64,000 nucleotides of DNA from Ladona fulva (GCA_000376725.2 KZ308677.1:447670-511669), one strand, 5' to 3'; positions 32,151-44,399 are shown, numbered from the stretch's first letter. Translations and numbers: made by a program. The notes: generated from the sequence alone by a model not told the origin.

Positions 32151-35021
32151 TTTCACATTGCTGTATTTTCTCCCTTTAATTCATGCAAAAATACATTTCT
32201 CAGCTTACATTAGTATTTTGAAATGGGGGGCGATTCAGGAAACCTGTTGCCTAAATAGCAATTGCTTGCAAGGGTTGGAAATTAATCTTTATTTAATAGT
32301 TCGTGCTGGAATACAACTTCCTAATCAGTTTTGTAAAAGGGAAAAATACCCCTTCACACGTCGGAATGCATAAAACTTCAACTTTATCGCTCGTTTTTAA
32401 GTAACGTCAGTTTTGTTTAACCGGTGCGATTTAGACAACCATTCCTTACATTCCTGGGGTGAAAAAAGAAAACTCCATAGAGATCCCCAGTCTTATATTT
32501 AAGGATAGCATTGGACTTGATATAGTGAAACTTTTGACATGAGAAACCGTTTTTGTTTTGGAAATGCTTGGCGCCCACAAACATGGTTGAAGACGCCGCA
32601 AATAAGAAAGACTGGAATAAAGATTTCCATTACGAATAAAGTTCGAACTAAAAATTAGGATATTCGATTCCTAGAGAACACAACTAAGAATGAAATTCAT
32701 AGCATAATTTTAATTCATTCGTGAAATCCATTATCTACGATAATGGCCGTTTTTTAATTTGTAGAGAAACACGATAAACTACCTCTTTTGACTCTAGCAT
32801 GTGGTACAGAGTGGTGGAGGAACAGACAGGCTGCAGATTATCAAATTAAGAATTCGGTATCTATGGTTACGCGGAATCTTCCCTTGAACTTGAGGCTTGT
32901 GCTTTATTGAATTGACTTTTTGCACTTCCGTAGGCACGAAGGTAATAGAGTTGAGGAAACGAAGCCTTGCGGCCCCAATAGAGAGGTAACTTTCGCTTGA
33001 GAGGGGCAACGCACTGTGGGATTCCAAGCGAGGAGGACACGGAAATAAAAAAGGAGGAAGTTGCCAAAAGCTTCGTTCCACAACGCACCAAAAATAGAGG
33101 TTGAAATTATGGGACTTTGATGGATCCGCGCGAGTTTAGGAGGAAGTTTACGGATGGCGAGCGTCTTTTGTTCGCGCACATTTCTATTTACTCGGCTGTA
33201 TTCTCAATGACGGAAAAGAAAGTTGGAACTCTGCTGTTATTGAATTAAGAGGATTTAAAACACTCCGTAAGCCGTATGTCGGCAGGCGGAACTCGCGTTT
33301 AAAGACAAGCGGGATACTCTGGATTACCGATTTCTTGGAAAATCCCTGAGTAATCTATAAGGAAAAGGAACACGGCTGTGGTAAGAATAACTGTTATTCT
33401 TCTCTCCCGAAGATGGCAACATAGTTGTCGAAATACGTATCGAGAACAATACGTACTTGCAAAGCGCGACCACGGAGAACCCCAACCCCCGCAGGTGGGA
33501 ATTCTTCAACGGTTAGTTTGCTCGCAAACAACGGCTATTTGGAGCTTTTATCTCACTCGAATGTCTAATTAAATCCATATGTGCATTTCGGAAACAATGT
33601 CTCCATTTTCAGGGGCTCCACAATAGGAAGAAAATGATTTTTTGATGACGATGAAATAAAATTTGGTTACCAATCTACTTGAATGACCTGGTAGGTCATC
33701 CAAAGAGTTATATTATTTGCTGCTGATGATGTCATACGCTAATGATATCAGAATCTTAAATAACGAACTACGCGTTATGAAGTTGGTACACATATTGGCT
33801 TCTTCATCAAACATACAAACAAGTTCTTTATCTAATATGCCATATGCCATTCATAAATATGCCATTCACGTGTTCCATTAACTTTCTCATCAAATGCCAA
33901 ATTTTAGGATATCCTTAAGAGATCACCATCAATACTTTGGGGCTGATCAATCAAAACCTAGGATCTTCAGTTACAAGAGCATGTTCAATACGCAATAGGA
34001 AAGGACCAAATAATAATCAAAGTCCTATACTATGAAAACCGCACAATCTTAATCTGTTTACCTCGATGCTGGCGCACAATTACTATATTTCAGTTCGTCC
34101 AATTTGGATTTCGACTCAAACACATAGAAAAAGTTTGTAAGTGACGAATTCGTTGAAAGAGTTGAACACTCTTTGGAGCGATTTAAAAGTCTCTTAAATC
34201 GCGATACTGTACTTAATCAAGTTCAAATTTTTCTTCACAATTTAGAAGAGAATCAAGAATTTATTTCCTCGAAGTTTGGAAGAGTTCCAGATTTGAGACG
34301 TGTCGCCTTGGTAAATCAACAACGGGCCTTGGAGACGAAATATTTTTCCGGAGAACGAGATTTTTTCTTTAATTTTCGACTTTCCATTGAAAGTGTCTCA
34401 CAGAATATTTCGAGCTAAATGGATTCGCACAGAAAAGCTATCAAAATGAGAAAAATCTGATGCATGAATTAGAAAGTTGATTTGTATGAAAATTATGATA
34501 TAATCTACGTAAAAACTTGGAACAGGAAAACCATAGTTTTGCGGTTTTATAACTTCAAACATCACCAAGTGTTACTACACGGAATAGTATAGGCTAACAG
34601 ACGCAGGCTCGATTTTGTACTGTAATGTATATTTTTCCATCAGAATTCAATTTTCAACTCGAAATCCACTAAAATTTTGATAAAATGTTCGGATTTAGGC
34701 GTATTTTAAGTGTCGCCTTGGCAACCACAGGTATTGATAAAGCCATAAGAATACATACATAAATAAGCACATTACCAATGGGAATTAAGTAATGTTGTTA
34801 AATGAGAAAGAATATATTTTTCAAGGATACTCTAAGTTTAGAGTAACATTCATGTATCATTTTAATCATTGGTGTAAAACGTCGAGGCAGTTTAAAATTG
34901 CTAAGACATCATCTCATTCGGTCATTGTAGAGGGAAAATAGAATAATGGAAAAGGAAGAATTTCAAGAGATGTGACTTCTTCATTTTGTAAAAGCAAAGT
35001 TTTACGTATTTATTTTTCTAA
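32151..35021. other. no gene; one reverse transcriptase scrap
   Basis: No intact gene. The scrap at 33670-33775 is listed separately. Frames at 32794-33179 (minus) overlap one another and carry no known motif. Confidence 0.4.
33670..33775 (+). pseudogene. possible reverse transcriptase scrap with ADD motif
   Basis: In one frame the DNA gives PIYLNDLVGHPKS, and shortly after, in another, VILFAADDVIR. The pairing of (Y/I)xNDL with F(A)ADD about 20 residues apart is the palm signature of non-LTR reverse transcriptases. The rest is too decayed to place in a family. Confidence 0.45.
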
Positions 35022-35560
35022 CTAGCAGAAGTGCCCGTTGGTTCTCAACGGGGAAAATAGAACTCGGATTAAATATAGTATACCATTTTGTATATAAGAG
35101 AAAATAACATATCGCATCTTAGTTTAGTCTAATTTATTACGGTGCTACAAATGTTTGTAACCCCTGCTAATCATCTCTACAAATTGTTCGTGACTGTAAT
35201 AGTTAAAATCTATGAATAATTTCCTCCTCTTCATATAAATTCTTTTGCTTCCATTGCTTCTAAATGGGCCCTAATGCAAATGCATTCTTATGAGAAAATG
35301 CCTGAACTCGGAATCTACAATCGCATTGGTCGTCAGGGGGATGGGTTGTTTACAACCTCTAAACCTCACAAAATATTCGTATATTTTATCCAAATTCTCG
35401 CAACTTCGAAAGAAAACAGATATTCCATGACCATAATAAGAATCTGTATTCAATTTTCCTTCTTTTGGTACTTCTCTCGATTCCATACGAATATTTCTTA
35501 TAATTTAGTATTAGAAAAGGAATAAAGTCTGTAACAGATAAAAGTGAACTTTACCTCATT
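35022..35560 (+). repeat. repeat C, copy 3
   Basis: Starts CTAGCAGAAGTGCCCG with the hairpin in a one-base variant (CCCGTTGGTTCTCAACGGG). It includes TAGTTTAGTCTAATTTATTA, CGGTGCTAC, AATCGCATTGGTCGTCAGGG and the rest up to GATAAAAGTGAACTTTACC. The B-box part and the tail are missing, so it is 3' truncated. Confidence 0.82.
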
Positions 35561-36059
35561 CTATTTATCACAAATAATATTTTGAATAGAATTATCTTTC
35601 GTATTTCTTCTTCCGAAATAGAAAATAGGGCACCATTCTTTTAATAGTTTAGCTGAAAAAATCCGAAAAATCTGTTTGTGAGAAGACAACTGACAGTCAA
35701 ACCGTTATCGTTTCTTTCCGAACTGGCAAGTTCCTAGACATCTTAGCCTCGCCTTTTTCTATTCCCGAAAGAGATTAAGGTGCCATCTATCTCTATCTTT
35801 GTCCGCTCCTGATTCGCCACACCCTATAAAGGATTTGCAAATGGAAAAAGATGGCACAAAACGAACTTTCTATGAGAGTATACCACGATACCGAGGAATC
35901 CAATTACAACTGCCGGTAACCATGGATTTTCTTTGTTGATTCATTGTTGCGAAAGAGAATTATGCAATGAAATTGAGTTGATTAATACAAATTACATACT
36001 GTACTTTGTGCACATTACGTATCTTAGACGGTTATACACTGGTGACTCCATCAACTTTG
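35561..36059. other. no recognisable gene
   Basis: Nothing recognised between two repeat C copies. Confidence 0.4.
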
Positions 36060-36450
36060 GGTGCGCTGTTAAACGATTACGTCAGGGGGACAGATTCTTT
36101 ACAAATGCAAAATTCCGCGAAATTTTTCGCGTATTTTATAAAAATTCTCGGTATTTCGAATCGAAAGTAATGCTCCACAGCCAAAATAAGAATCTTTTTT
36201 TCAATTTCCCTTCTTTTGTTGCTTATCTCGAGTTAGTACGGTTATCCTTCCTGATTTAATTTTGCAAAAGAAATGAAGCGATAAAAGTAAGCTTTACATG
36301 CATTCCTTATGGAATTAGTTATAAACGTCAGGAGTCGAACAGGGGACATTTAGGCGAAAGAAAAGTTGCCCATTATCTGTCCGGGGAAGACATTTAACAG
36401 TCTTCAAAGTTTGACAGTTGGGCGACATCTGATTGTGGGGTTTTTGGCGA
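36060..36450 (+). repeat. repeat C, copy 9 (variant subfamily)
   Basis: Contains ACGTCAGGGGGACAGATTCT, TTTTATAAAAATTCTCGGTA, TTCAATTTCCCTTCTTTTGT and AACGTCAGGAGTCGAAC. It ends with a segment (TCCGGGGAAGACATTTAACA) shared with copy 10 at 48.1 kb but not with the other copies, defining a subfamily. Confidence 0.7.
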
Positions 36451-37074
36451 AAAAACACACAAACAAGATTTAATTATTTGATTACTCTTTTCCTCGCTCG
36501 CGACAATAATACGCTTCGAAAGAGATTTCCGTTAACAACTGGGATTCCCTGTAAGGAAGTCAAATCCACGCCATATTAATTTATCCACAATATTCGTTTC
36601 GGAACAGCAAGATACGCTTTCCTTTTCCACTAAAAGTGTACACTCTTTTCTTTTAGGGACTCGAGACTCAACTATGCCGTGGCTCGAACATTGTGTGAAT
36701 GTGTGCAATGATGTTATAATAGTAATGAATGGAAGCGGAGATAATTCAAGGGAGAGTTCTATTTTCAGCCACGGAATGCGGCGACAGATGTTTTCCTCTT
36801 TAATCTCGAAAACTCACGCAACCGTTGAATATAAATCACTTTCCCAAGACAAACAACGTTTACGGAGAGATTTTCAAATGCGTGATGTACAGACTTTTCA
36901 AAGAGTGCTCTAAAATTTTGTCCAGTGATTTCTTTGTATTCACGAAATAACGAAATCGACAATGGTAACTACTCAGCAACAATGGAGTGATTACGTGAGA
37001 ACACAACCTATCCAACAATATAAATAGCAGTGATATGATTGGAAGGCATTGGCAAAGAGATTTTGCAACAATGA
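36451..37074. other. no recognisable gene
   Basis: Frames of 65-88 codons on both strands without motifs. Confidence 0.4.
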
Positions 37075-37345
37075 AATCAACAATGCTGGCGTACAGAACT
37101 CTGAGGGGACGCCCATTTAGAGTCAAATATATTGCTTATTTTTCCCTCATTGGAACAAGCCTGCGCGTTGGGATCCAAATAAAGTGAGTTAGATTTAGAG
37201 ATGGTCCGACGTAGAACAGCCCGTTTCGTCGGTGGAGATTTCAGGTTCGACAGTATCTGTGACAAAATCCCTCAAGTGGAACTCGCTCCAGGTGAGAAGC
37301 TCGGATGACCGAAACCTTTTCGAAAAATTCGTCGATTCAGAATGT
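37075..37345 (+). mobile_element. LINE-B fragment
   Basis: Across frames it encodes RTLRGRPFRVKYIAYFSLIG, then RTARFVGGDFRFDS and FEKFVDSE, matching the 18.7-kb LINE-B almost block for block (TCGGTGGAGATTTCAGGTTC is nearly shared). It ends inside the coding part, with no 3' stem-loop. Confidence 0.75.
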
Positions 37346-37469
37346 TTAGGCGAAAAAGAAGACATAAGGTGTTGGTCACAGCCATCCAATCCAATCAAAT
37401 AAAATGAAGATTTTTGAAACTGAATCCGCAAAAAACAATTTTTGGACGCTCAAAGTGCTGCAGTGAGGC

Positions 37470-38515
37470 TGTGTAGGTGAGAAGATTGGCAGCTCGGTTT
37501 GAACGTAGAAAAATGTGTAGCAATGAGCACGACCCAACAGCAACTTAAGCCAAACCCCCTATCTCATTAGTGGCGCAACGTTAGAATTCGTCTGTGCAAA
37601 TATTTATGACTCATTTTCAATAGCAATCACCGCAGTCTCAAAGAGTACTTGGTTTAACTTTGAATACTCCTTTCAAGCGGGCATTTCCGCTTTTTTCTCC
37701 TGTATTTCGTGTTTAGTTATATGTGGGAATACACTTCATCCGAACTTCAGCTATTTCATCGTGTTGTCGAACTCATTCAAGTTGGTTTAGCTCTCAGTAT
37801 TTTTGGTTGTAAAATCATTAATCCCCCCATCTGGAATATACGGCGAGTTTATGGGACACAGCGGAAGAAACGAATGCTCGTGAACTCGAGAAAGTGCAGC
37901 GCAAGGCGATACCGTTTGTTAGAAAATGCTACGATAGAAAATCAAGCGTAACGCAAATGCTCTCAGACGCAGGTTGGGAATCCTTGAAAGAAAGGAGATT
38001 AGGCTGCGATTGCTTGATACATCCAGAGAAAGTTCATCTACAAAAGACGTAATTGGTATTTTGCGACCCCCTTCTACTTCTTCTGCCGATCCAATAAGAG
38101 GAATAGATGCGAGGACAAATCGTTTTAGGATCACATTCTTTCCTCGAACGATACGCGATAACAATAAGCTAAAGATGTAACTCGAACGCTTGGTGTTTAC
38201 ACGCATTTCCACGAGCCGAAAAGCTGTTTGCATTGTATTTAAATAGATGTAGATTAATAAAACCCCACTTTAACGAAGCGTAAAATTTTAAAAGCTTGCT
38301 TCCACTTGTATTTTTATGTACACTAAATATGGAGTAAAGCAATTTGGAACTCCGAACAGAAGAACAAGAAATGGAAAAAGTACACAATTTCACGTTCGAG
38401 TGCTTTTACAGATATTTTGTAATATTTTCCCATTCATTTTCATATTCATGGAAATGTCTCATCAAAATTCTCTCGTTTCGCAACACTAAACACTTCAGTC
38501 GTAGTAATTCCACCA
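37470..38515 (+). repeat. repeat F, copy 2 (filled site)
   Basis: The same sequence as 25.66-26.31 kb, split by a LINE-A at 37823-38252. Left and right parts join perfectly onto copy 1 at ATTAAT. Sequence agreement is moderate, with several small insertions and deletions, so the duplication is older than the LINE insertion. Confidence 0.8.
37823..38252 (+). mobile_element. LINE-A, 5' truncated, with target duplication
   Basis: Starts mid-ORF (PSGIYGEFMGHSG-type frame; equivalent to PHLEYAASIWDPA) and encodes ARELEKVQRKAIPFVRKCYD and RKSSVTQMLSDAGWESLKER. Then, by frame change, it encodes DPIRGIDARTNRFRITFFPR and TIRDNNKLKM before a stop. A degenerate 3' stem-loop follows and the copy ends TTTAAATAGATGTAG. 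ATTAAT stands at both ends (37817-37822 and 38253-38258), a 6-base target duplication confirmed by the empty site at 26029-26034. Confidence 0.92.
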
Positions 38516-39889
38516 TCGGTATAATATAATAAATGTGTTAATAGTGTTTGTATGTACATTGAAGGAATTTTCTAAAAGTGTTATTAGGTAATTTGATGTA
38601 AGACGGAGTCCAAAACACGCATTTTTAAAATTCGTCTGTCTGTTCTGTACGTCTGTCGTTACATCTCGAAATAACTACACAACCGATTTTGAACAAGTAA
38701 TCAGGTTATGAGCAAAAGAATGATGAGTCCCGATTAAGATTTGTTATTTGAATTGTTATTCGTATATTGTTAATTATTTGATCGTCAAGCAATGTGGAGA
38801 ACCGGACGTAACTCGTTTACGGGACGCAATTGTCCGAGAGATGCAAATGTCCCGGAAGCAATTATTCCAGGATCTTTTAGACGAACCTATTCTCGGTTGA
38901 GTGGTGGCGAAATATATCGGAATTCCCCATGGTGATTATTATTAGGGTGAATAATCTTTTGGGTGACAACTCTATTTTCAGAAGCTCTCGATGGTGGTGT
39001 AGAAGGCAGACAAATCACTTCGAGCAACACTTATGTTGCACTAACGGACTCAAACAATCGCCCCGAGCATCTCTTTATAATGCAAATTGTTGCAGAAAAT
39101 TTAAAATTACTAAAATGCTTGTTTTTGATAAATAATTATTTACTTTTTATAATCATAATACACTGATCGACGATTGTGAATTATTTCAGGAACAATTCCA
39201 ACAATGCAACGACGACTCCGTTGCCATAGCGTCATCGGCTGCTGTCCCCCCGTGATTTCAATCAGACTCCGTCGCTTTAATGAAACGCGTCGCGAAACGC
39301 CACAGATTGTCGGCTGTTTTTATAGCAGAGCATAAGATTCCGCAAGTGTCGGGTCAAGAGCGATCTTCCCAAGTTCAGGAAATAAAAAAGTTAACCTCGT
39401 TTTATTTACGCCTGCTTGCTTTACGACTTAATCTCTTCAGGACGTCAACTCATCGGCTTCCAAGATTTCTCGACGAATTTCTCTTAGGAGCTGTAACTCA
39501 TCTCAAGAACAGAGACGAGGGGTTTCTTCTCTTCATAATTATTCCTCAGTAAGATCACTTCAACCTCAAGATTCTTAAGATGGGAGTCGTTAAAGGAAAG
39601 AAGATTTAGAAATTCAATTAGATATACTGGATGATGTTTTTATCGATACGAAATCATTATCACAGGAGAAATGGGAATGCTAAAATTACCATAATTCATG
39701 TCATCGGAAACAAATCATTATGTTCGATGATTTCATATGATTAATGGGAGTGTTGTGGTGATCCGCCCATTCTTGTTGAGGAATACCACACCATGTCTTG
39801 GTTCAAATGATCGACTTTATTGTCTGATAGGCATCCATGCGATTGTTTTTTTGATTAATAATGTACAGCTGGTAATAACGTACAGTTTC
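38516..39889. other. no recognisable gene
   Basis: At 38635-38700 a minus-strand tract (GACAGACGTACAGAACAGAC) resembles the 3' tract of RTE-like ends and of repeat C copy 5. The frame at 39280-39552 (90 codons) is basic, leucine-rich and unmatched. Confidence 0.4.
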
Positions 39890-40113
39890 GGTAACCCGCT
39901 CTTTGATAGCTGATAAAAGAGGTGTAAAAATGTCGCCAGAATTTCCTGACATACGAAAAAGAAAAGTTAGTCGTCAAAAAGCAGGCCAAAATCTGGAGAA
40001 CCATAGTTTATATCGCATCCAAGCAGCGCAAGTCATTAAATGTCGTTGTCATATTTTTAGTTCAACTTATGATCTCAGGTTCGACATAATAAATATTTCT
40101 CCATTCACGTAAA
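39890..40113 (+). repeat. near-identical duplicated segment, copy 1
   Basis: Runs from GCTCTTTGATAGCTGATAAA to CACGTAAAAGTGTT and matches 43105-43328 with about two substitutions. Both copies hold the same 69-79 codon frame (from ATG or upstream), with MSPEFPDIRKRKVSRQKAG. It is basic at its start and matches no family I know. Confidence 0.9.
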
Positions 40114-40734
40114 AGTGTTTCGCCCTAATTGTCCAAGGTATTGTAGACTTCTGCATCTTATAAGGACACGTGGAGAAATTGGGCCAAAAATGCATTAAAT
40201 ATTGCAACGACCGATTCTGATGGATTGCGTTCGAAAAGCACTTGATTTAATGAAAACTTAAATGTCAAAATCAGGACAATAACTTGTGTGAATTAGATAT
40301 AAATTCAGTCGCTTAGTGTAAATGTGGTCACGATCACGGGTAACTTGAACTGGAGGACGAATATTTGACAAATCTGCCGAAAACAAATTGGAAAAGTCGG
40401 CAAAGCATAGCCGGAAATTTCGACGAAAAAGACCACCTCACAGATAGAAAATCTCGTACACAAACATGATTTCATCAGTTCAAGCGTTGGTTGAACGTGA
40501 AGTATCCGATAGAAAGATACAACTGTTCCTTCGAATGGTTTGTGAAGTATTTTCGCAAGATGTGGAAACATTTTCCATTCATAAAGTATTGAATTGATAT
40601 CAGTAAACCGAAAGCTATTAATTTATCATGATCGTATTAAAGTTTTATGGCCTAAATTTCAAAACTCAATCGTTATAATTATTAAATTACGACTTATGGA
40701 AAAAAGAAAGTTTCGGATAACCAAAAGATATCTA
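40114..40734. other. no recognisable gene
   Basis: Nothing recognised. Confidence 0.4.
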
Positions 40735-41269
40735 CGAGGATCGGTCAGAAAGTAATGTCTCACATTTTTTTCCAGCCAAAACCAATGCTAATCATTCGAA
40801 ATTGTGAGTTCAGATTCTTTGACGTTTCCTGCATCTATGTGCATAGTTTCAGTTTTCTCCAGCAGAGAGCGTATCTGTAGGAAGCTTTCAAAGTGGAATC
40901 TGACCGTGATGCACGTTACAAACAACGTGCTGTGATTGAATTTCTGTGCGTAGAGAAAGGAACGGTAGGGAATATTCACAAACGTTTGTGCAATATCTAT
41001 GGAACATCTGCAGTTGATAGGAACAGTTGGGTAAGGAGGGTGAGTGAATCAGAAGGTGTAAACCATAACCAGAGCGAGAATACATGCCTTAATGAATTAC
41101 TAGAGGAGAACTTGAAGGAGATTATGTGAAAAGATAGACTGAGCAGACAAAATATCATTCTTTCATATTTTTGTAGAATATTTAAATATTAAATAGAATA
41201 AATATTATTTTCGTAGAATAAAAATTTTATGAGAAAAAATGTGGGGCATTACTTTCTGAGCGATCCTCG
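40735..41269 (+). mobile_element. mariner transposon, internally deleted (535 bases)
   Basis: Terminal inverted repeats of about 36 bases: the left begins CGAGGATCGGTCAGAAAGTA and the right, on the opposite strand, CGAGGATCGCTCAGAAAGTA, both continuing ATG(T/C)C(T/C)CACATTTTTT. TA precedes the left end, and TA lies three bases beyond the right. Inside is a transposase N-terminus and then a large deletion removing the DDD catalytic domain, so the copy could move only in trans. Confidence 0.92.
40893..41129 (+). pseudogene. mariner transposase N-terminal fragment
   Basis: From ATG 40893: MESDRDARYKQRAVIEFLCV, EKGTVGNIHKRLCNIYGTSA and VDRNSWVRRVSESEG. The pattern (K)QR.VIEFL..E......IH.RL...YG...V..S.V.RWVR is the first DNA-binding helix-turn-helix of mariner transposases. 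After GVNHNQSENT the frame leaves the family, and the sequence LNELLEENLKEIM ends at a stop. Unlike the LINE fossils, the N-terminal stretch is free of stops. Confidence 0.85.
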
Positions 41270-42989
41270 AGGTATAATGCTGATAAAAGAAGATAGAAGG
41301 CGTTTTCGTGAGCAGAATGATTCACGTTGAACGTATACATATATCGAACCTGCAACTCGCCAGAATCGCATGCTTTGCAACCCCACAGATATAGATTCGG
41401 ACGACCTTATGATTTCAAAGTCGGATTTCGAAGGATATCCGATTCGATAAAAATACATCTCCCAGCAATAACATCCTCATTCTGGATTCACGGCCGAATT
41501 GCTCCAATTCCTCCGCCGATGAGAATTCGCGGATTTTAATTAATTTATCAAATTTGACCTTCTCAGAAACCTTCACTCTCGATAGCTGTTATTTAAATAA
41601 CAATTAAGACGACTAAAACTTTAACGAGTATCTAAATTTTGCATAAAAGGATGAAATGAAGCAGAAGACGAATGAAATATTTGTAATGAAACAGTATCTC
41701 TGTTATTTACACACTGCTTCTGGACTGTGGTATTTGGGATGGAAGGTGTTTTCTTGTTTTTAGAGAAACTATTAAAGATATCTCACCGTAAGTAAAGTAA
41801 TTTATTTATTGATTTATAGCCGATGCTATGTAATACATATATAAGCGGACATGATGTAGGCGGTAAGCAGAAGGAAGGTGAGAGAACAATACATACACAC
41901 ATGTATGTATACTCACACATCTACTAATTTGATCGTAAGTGAAATCTATGAAAAGCTGTCTGTGATAGAGAAATTTACGAGCTAAGTTTCAATTAAGCAT
42001 AAATAGATCACAATTACAAGAGAAATCTTTTATAACCAATTGAGTGTATTTAGATAAACCAGTTTTTCCGATGTACAAGGGAAATAATACAGGCTGAACA
42101 CGAGTGAGATATTTGCAGTTCGAATTTTGTTGCATTCCGAGAAATACGAACAAAGGACGGAGTTGCTAATGTAACGAGAGGAATACATTATCTTAGAACC
42201 AAGATAGGAGAAAATTCACCCCCTAACACTTTTTTTGACTATTTCCAATTCCGTATCGCACCAACGGACCTTTAGAATACGGAAAGAACGATCGTCTTAC
42301 ATTTCCCATAGTCCAGTCAATTTCCGCATCCGACCTTTTGCAAAAAGTTCTAGTCTGAATCGTTGAAGGAGCTAAACGCATGTAACCTTCTGACTGCCAA
42401 CAATAGACTAAGCTTATAAAATGGCTGCCCTTTACAATGTATGTACGTTAGACACATGCGTACCAATACACAGGCAAAAAAAATTGATAATTGGAATTGG
42501 AGAAATTTTAAAATTCCGCTGTTTTTATCAACCCTCGTAAATTCCCTGCAAGCCGTCTTGCAGGGTATTTACAAAATTTATTTATAAAATTAATGTACTC
42601 CTGGCAGTGCCCAGAGTTAAAGTTATTTAAATTCCCTTCATCCTTTGTGTGATAATAATCACAGTAATTACACAGTATATGCAAGACTTCATTGGCGCAG
42701 TGACGTGGGGGGGCGTTTCAGGTTTAAAGCCCCCCAAGAGAAGTGAAGTATTCAAGAATTGTATCACAATCTAGTTCCCCCATCTCGGAAAGAATAATTA
42801 CCTTGCTACATGACGGTGTAAATCTCCTCATTTTCTATCCAATTTTATTATCTAATAATGTTTTTGTAGGGAATTCTTTAACATCTCTTGTAAGATGATC
42901 AGGAATGTCTCTGCCCCTTTAAGGATATTTTCGTTCTCTCAACCCCCTATTGATATACCCCGACTGTGCTTCTACAAGAGTTACTTGTA
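41270..42989. other. no gene; possible (AAAT)n tail and a hairpin
   Basis: At 41795-41840 the minus strand reads GCATCGGCTATAAATCAATA with AAATAAAT, similar to the end of a LINE or SINE. A C/G-run stretch occurs near 42706-42735 and is not informative. The hairpin at 42544-42565 is listed separately. Confidence 0.4.
42544..42565. repeat. perfect hairpin resembling a collapsed LINE-A 3' stem-loop
   Basis: CCCTGCAAG, loop CCGT, then CTTGCAGGG, followed by TATTTAC. The outer stem and the following TATTTA match LINE-A 3' ends, while the inner CACACGCCGAAAGG portion is missing. Confidence 0.85.
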
Positions 42990-43480
42990 ACTTATTTGAT
43001 TACTACGTGATTGATATTTGCTGAACGCAAATCTGTTCTATTGATTTTTCCGAAAATCGTTTTCTGCGAAATATTTGTTTTATGCCATTTTCGATGGAAC
43101 CATTGGGCTCTTTGATAGCTGATAAAAGAGGTGTAAAAATGTCGCCAGAATTTCCTGACATACGAAAAAGAAAAGTTAGTCGTCAAAAAGCAGGCCTAAA
43201 TCTGGAGAACCATAGTTTATATCGCATCCAAGCAGCGCAAGTCATTAAATGTCGTTGTCATATTTTTAGTTTAACTTATGATCTCAGGTTCGACATAATA
43301 AATATTTCTCCATTCACGTAAAAGTGTTNGAGATGGCGCAGCTTGCACAGGTCCTTCGAAGCTCCAAATTGGTTTCCTAAGATCGACATGGGTCTTAACA
43401 ACGCATTAAATAGAACTACATGACCTTCCGCAAGGTCAATTTTTCCTTTTTTTAGTATAAAGTGACTGGACTACCATAAT
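42990..43480 (+). repeat. repeat D, copy 2, containing the duplicated segment
   Basis: Left part (43035-43105) parallels 4815-4885. Right part (43335-43480) parallels 5250-5400, with CTTGCACAGGTCCTTCGAAGCT-like sequence split between them. The 225-base duplicated segment (43105-43328) and an N at 43329 stand in the middle. Confidence 0.55.
43105..43328 (+). repeat. near-identical duplicated segment, copy 2, ending at an N
   Basis: Equivalent to 39890-40113. The match runs exactly to the N at 43329. It may be a recent insertion, or an artefact of gap closing at that join. Confidence 0.9.
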
Positions 43481-44159
43481 CGATGCGAATTGCGTAGATT
43501 GGAGCCTTCTCCATTCACGATCACGTGCACGTGAATTGTGCAATTTAACTCTCACCGAACCTCTGATCTAGTCTAATGACGTCATTCCTAGATTATGAAT
43601 AATTTACAAATCGCTTCGGAACACGCGATTATCTCAAAACTTTTTCAGAAAATCGCAAATTATAATTCCGCGCAGAACTCATGCGTTGCCTGATGGTTGG
43701 ATATAAGTCACCAGCCGAATCACGAACTGTGCACGAATGTTACACTCACGGACTGATTTGTTACGTGATACTTCGAGATTCAATGTCAATGCAAGCATTT
43801 CGCTTCCGGGTTTTTTTCTTCGTCGTTACGTCACAAGTCATCATCCTGAAGTTACACCACGAAGTTAATGCATTTCACAGAATTTCCACATCTCTTCCAT
43901 GAGAAGGCGGGATTTCTGTTCCCCATGCGTTCGAATGTTGCTACACCTTTCTAAAACTTTGCAATGCCACCGGAGCTGTACTCGTAGTTCTTCGGATAGA
44001 ATCACGCGTTTTGCAGAACCGAAATGTTTAAGACAGGATGTGAATTTCCGATTTCTTATTTAAATTTAAAGAGAATTTTGGAATCTAAGAGTACACTGCG
44101 AAAGAAATTTTTCATTTACACTTCTCGCAATTCGCAATCTCGCAAAAATTCCTTAACGA
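43481..44159. other. no recognisable gene
   Basis: The frame at 43681-43902 (73 codons) is unmatched. Confidence 0.4.
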
Positions 44160-44386
44160 CGATTTTTAAATCAATATTGAAATCTGATCGCTGAAATCTC
44201 ACCCCCTTGTAACCTGTATGGTGATTTCCGAGATAAAGCAGTTCTAATTTTCAAACGAGCAAAGTATTGGTTCCTCAAGGATAGCACATGATTTAACGAA
44301 CTGTTCATTAAGATTGCGGGGTAGCGAAAAGTCAAAAAACGCAGCCCCTGCCACACGCCGAAAAGTGGCTTGCATGTGGCATTAAA
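44160..44386 (+). mobile_element. LINE 3' end of the LINE-A type
   Basis: Carries TGGTTCCTCAAGGATAGCAC, then TTAACGAACTG and the stem-loop CCCCTGCCACACGCC with GAAAAGTGGCTTGCATG (44344-44376). The part before the stem-loop is shared with 46.69-46.77 kb rather than with other LINE-A copies, so this is a sister subfamily. Confidence 0.65.
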
Positions 44387-44399
44387 GTATATGTATTCC

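Noticed and set aside
43681..43902. 73-codon frame with a hydrophobic middle (FRVFFFVVTSQVIILKLH)
   Set aside because: Single short frame without promoter, splice or family evidence.
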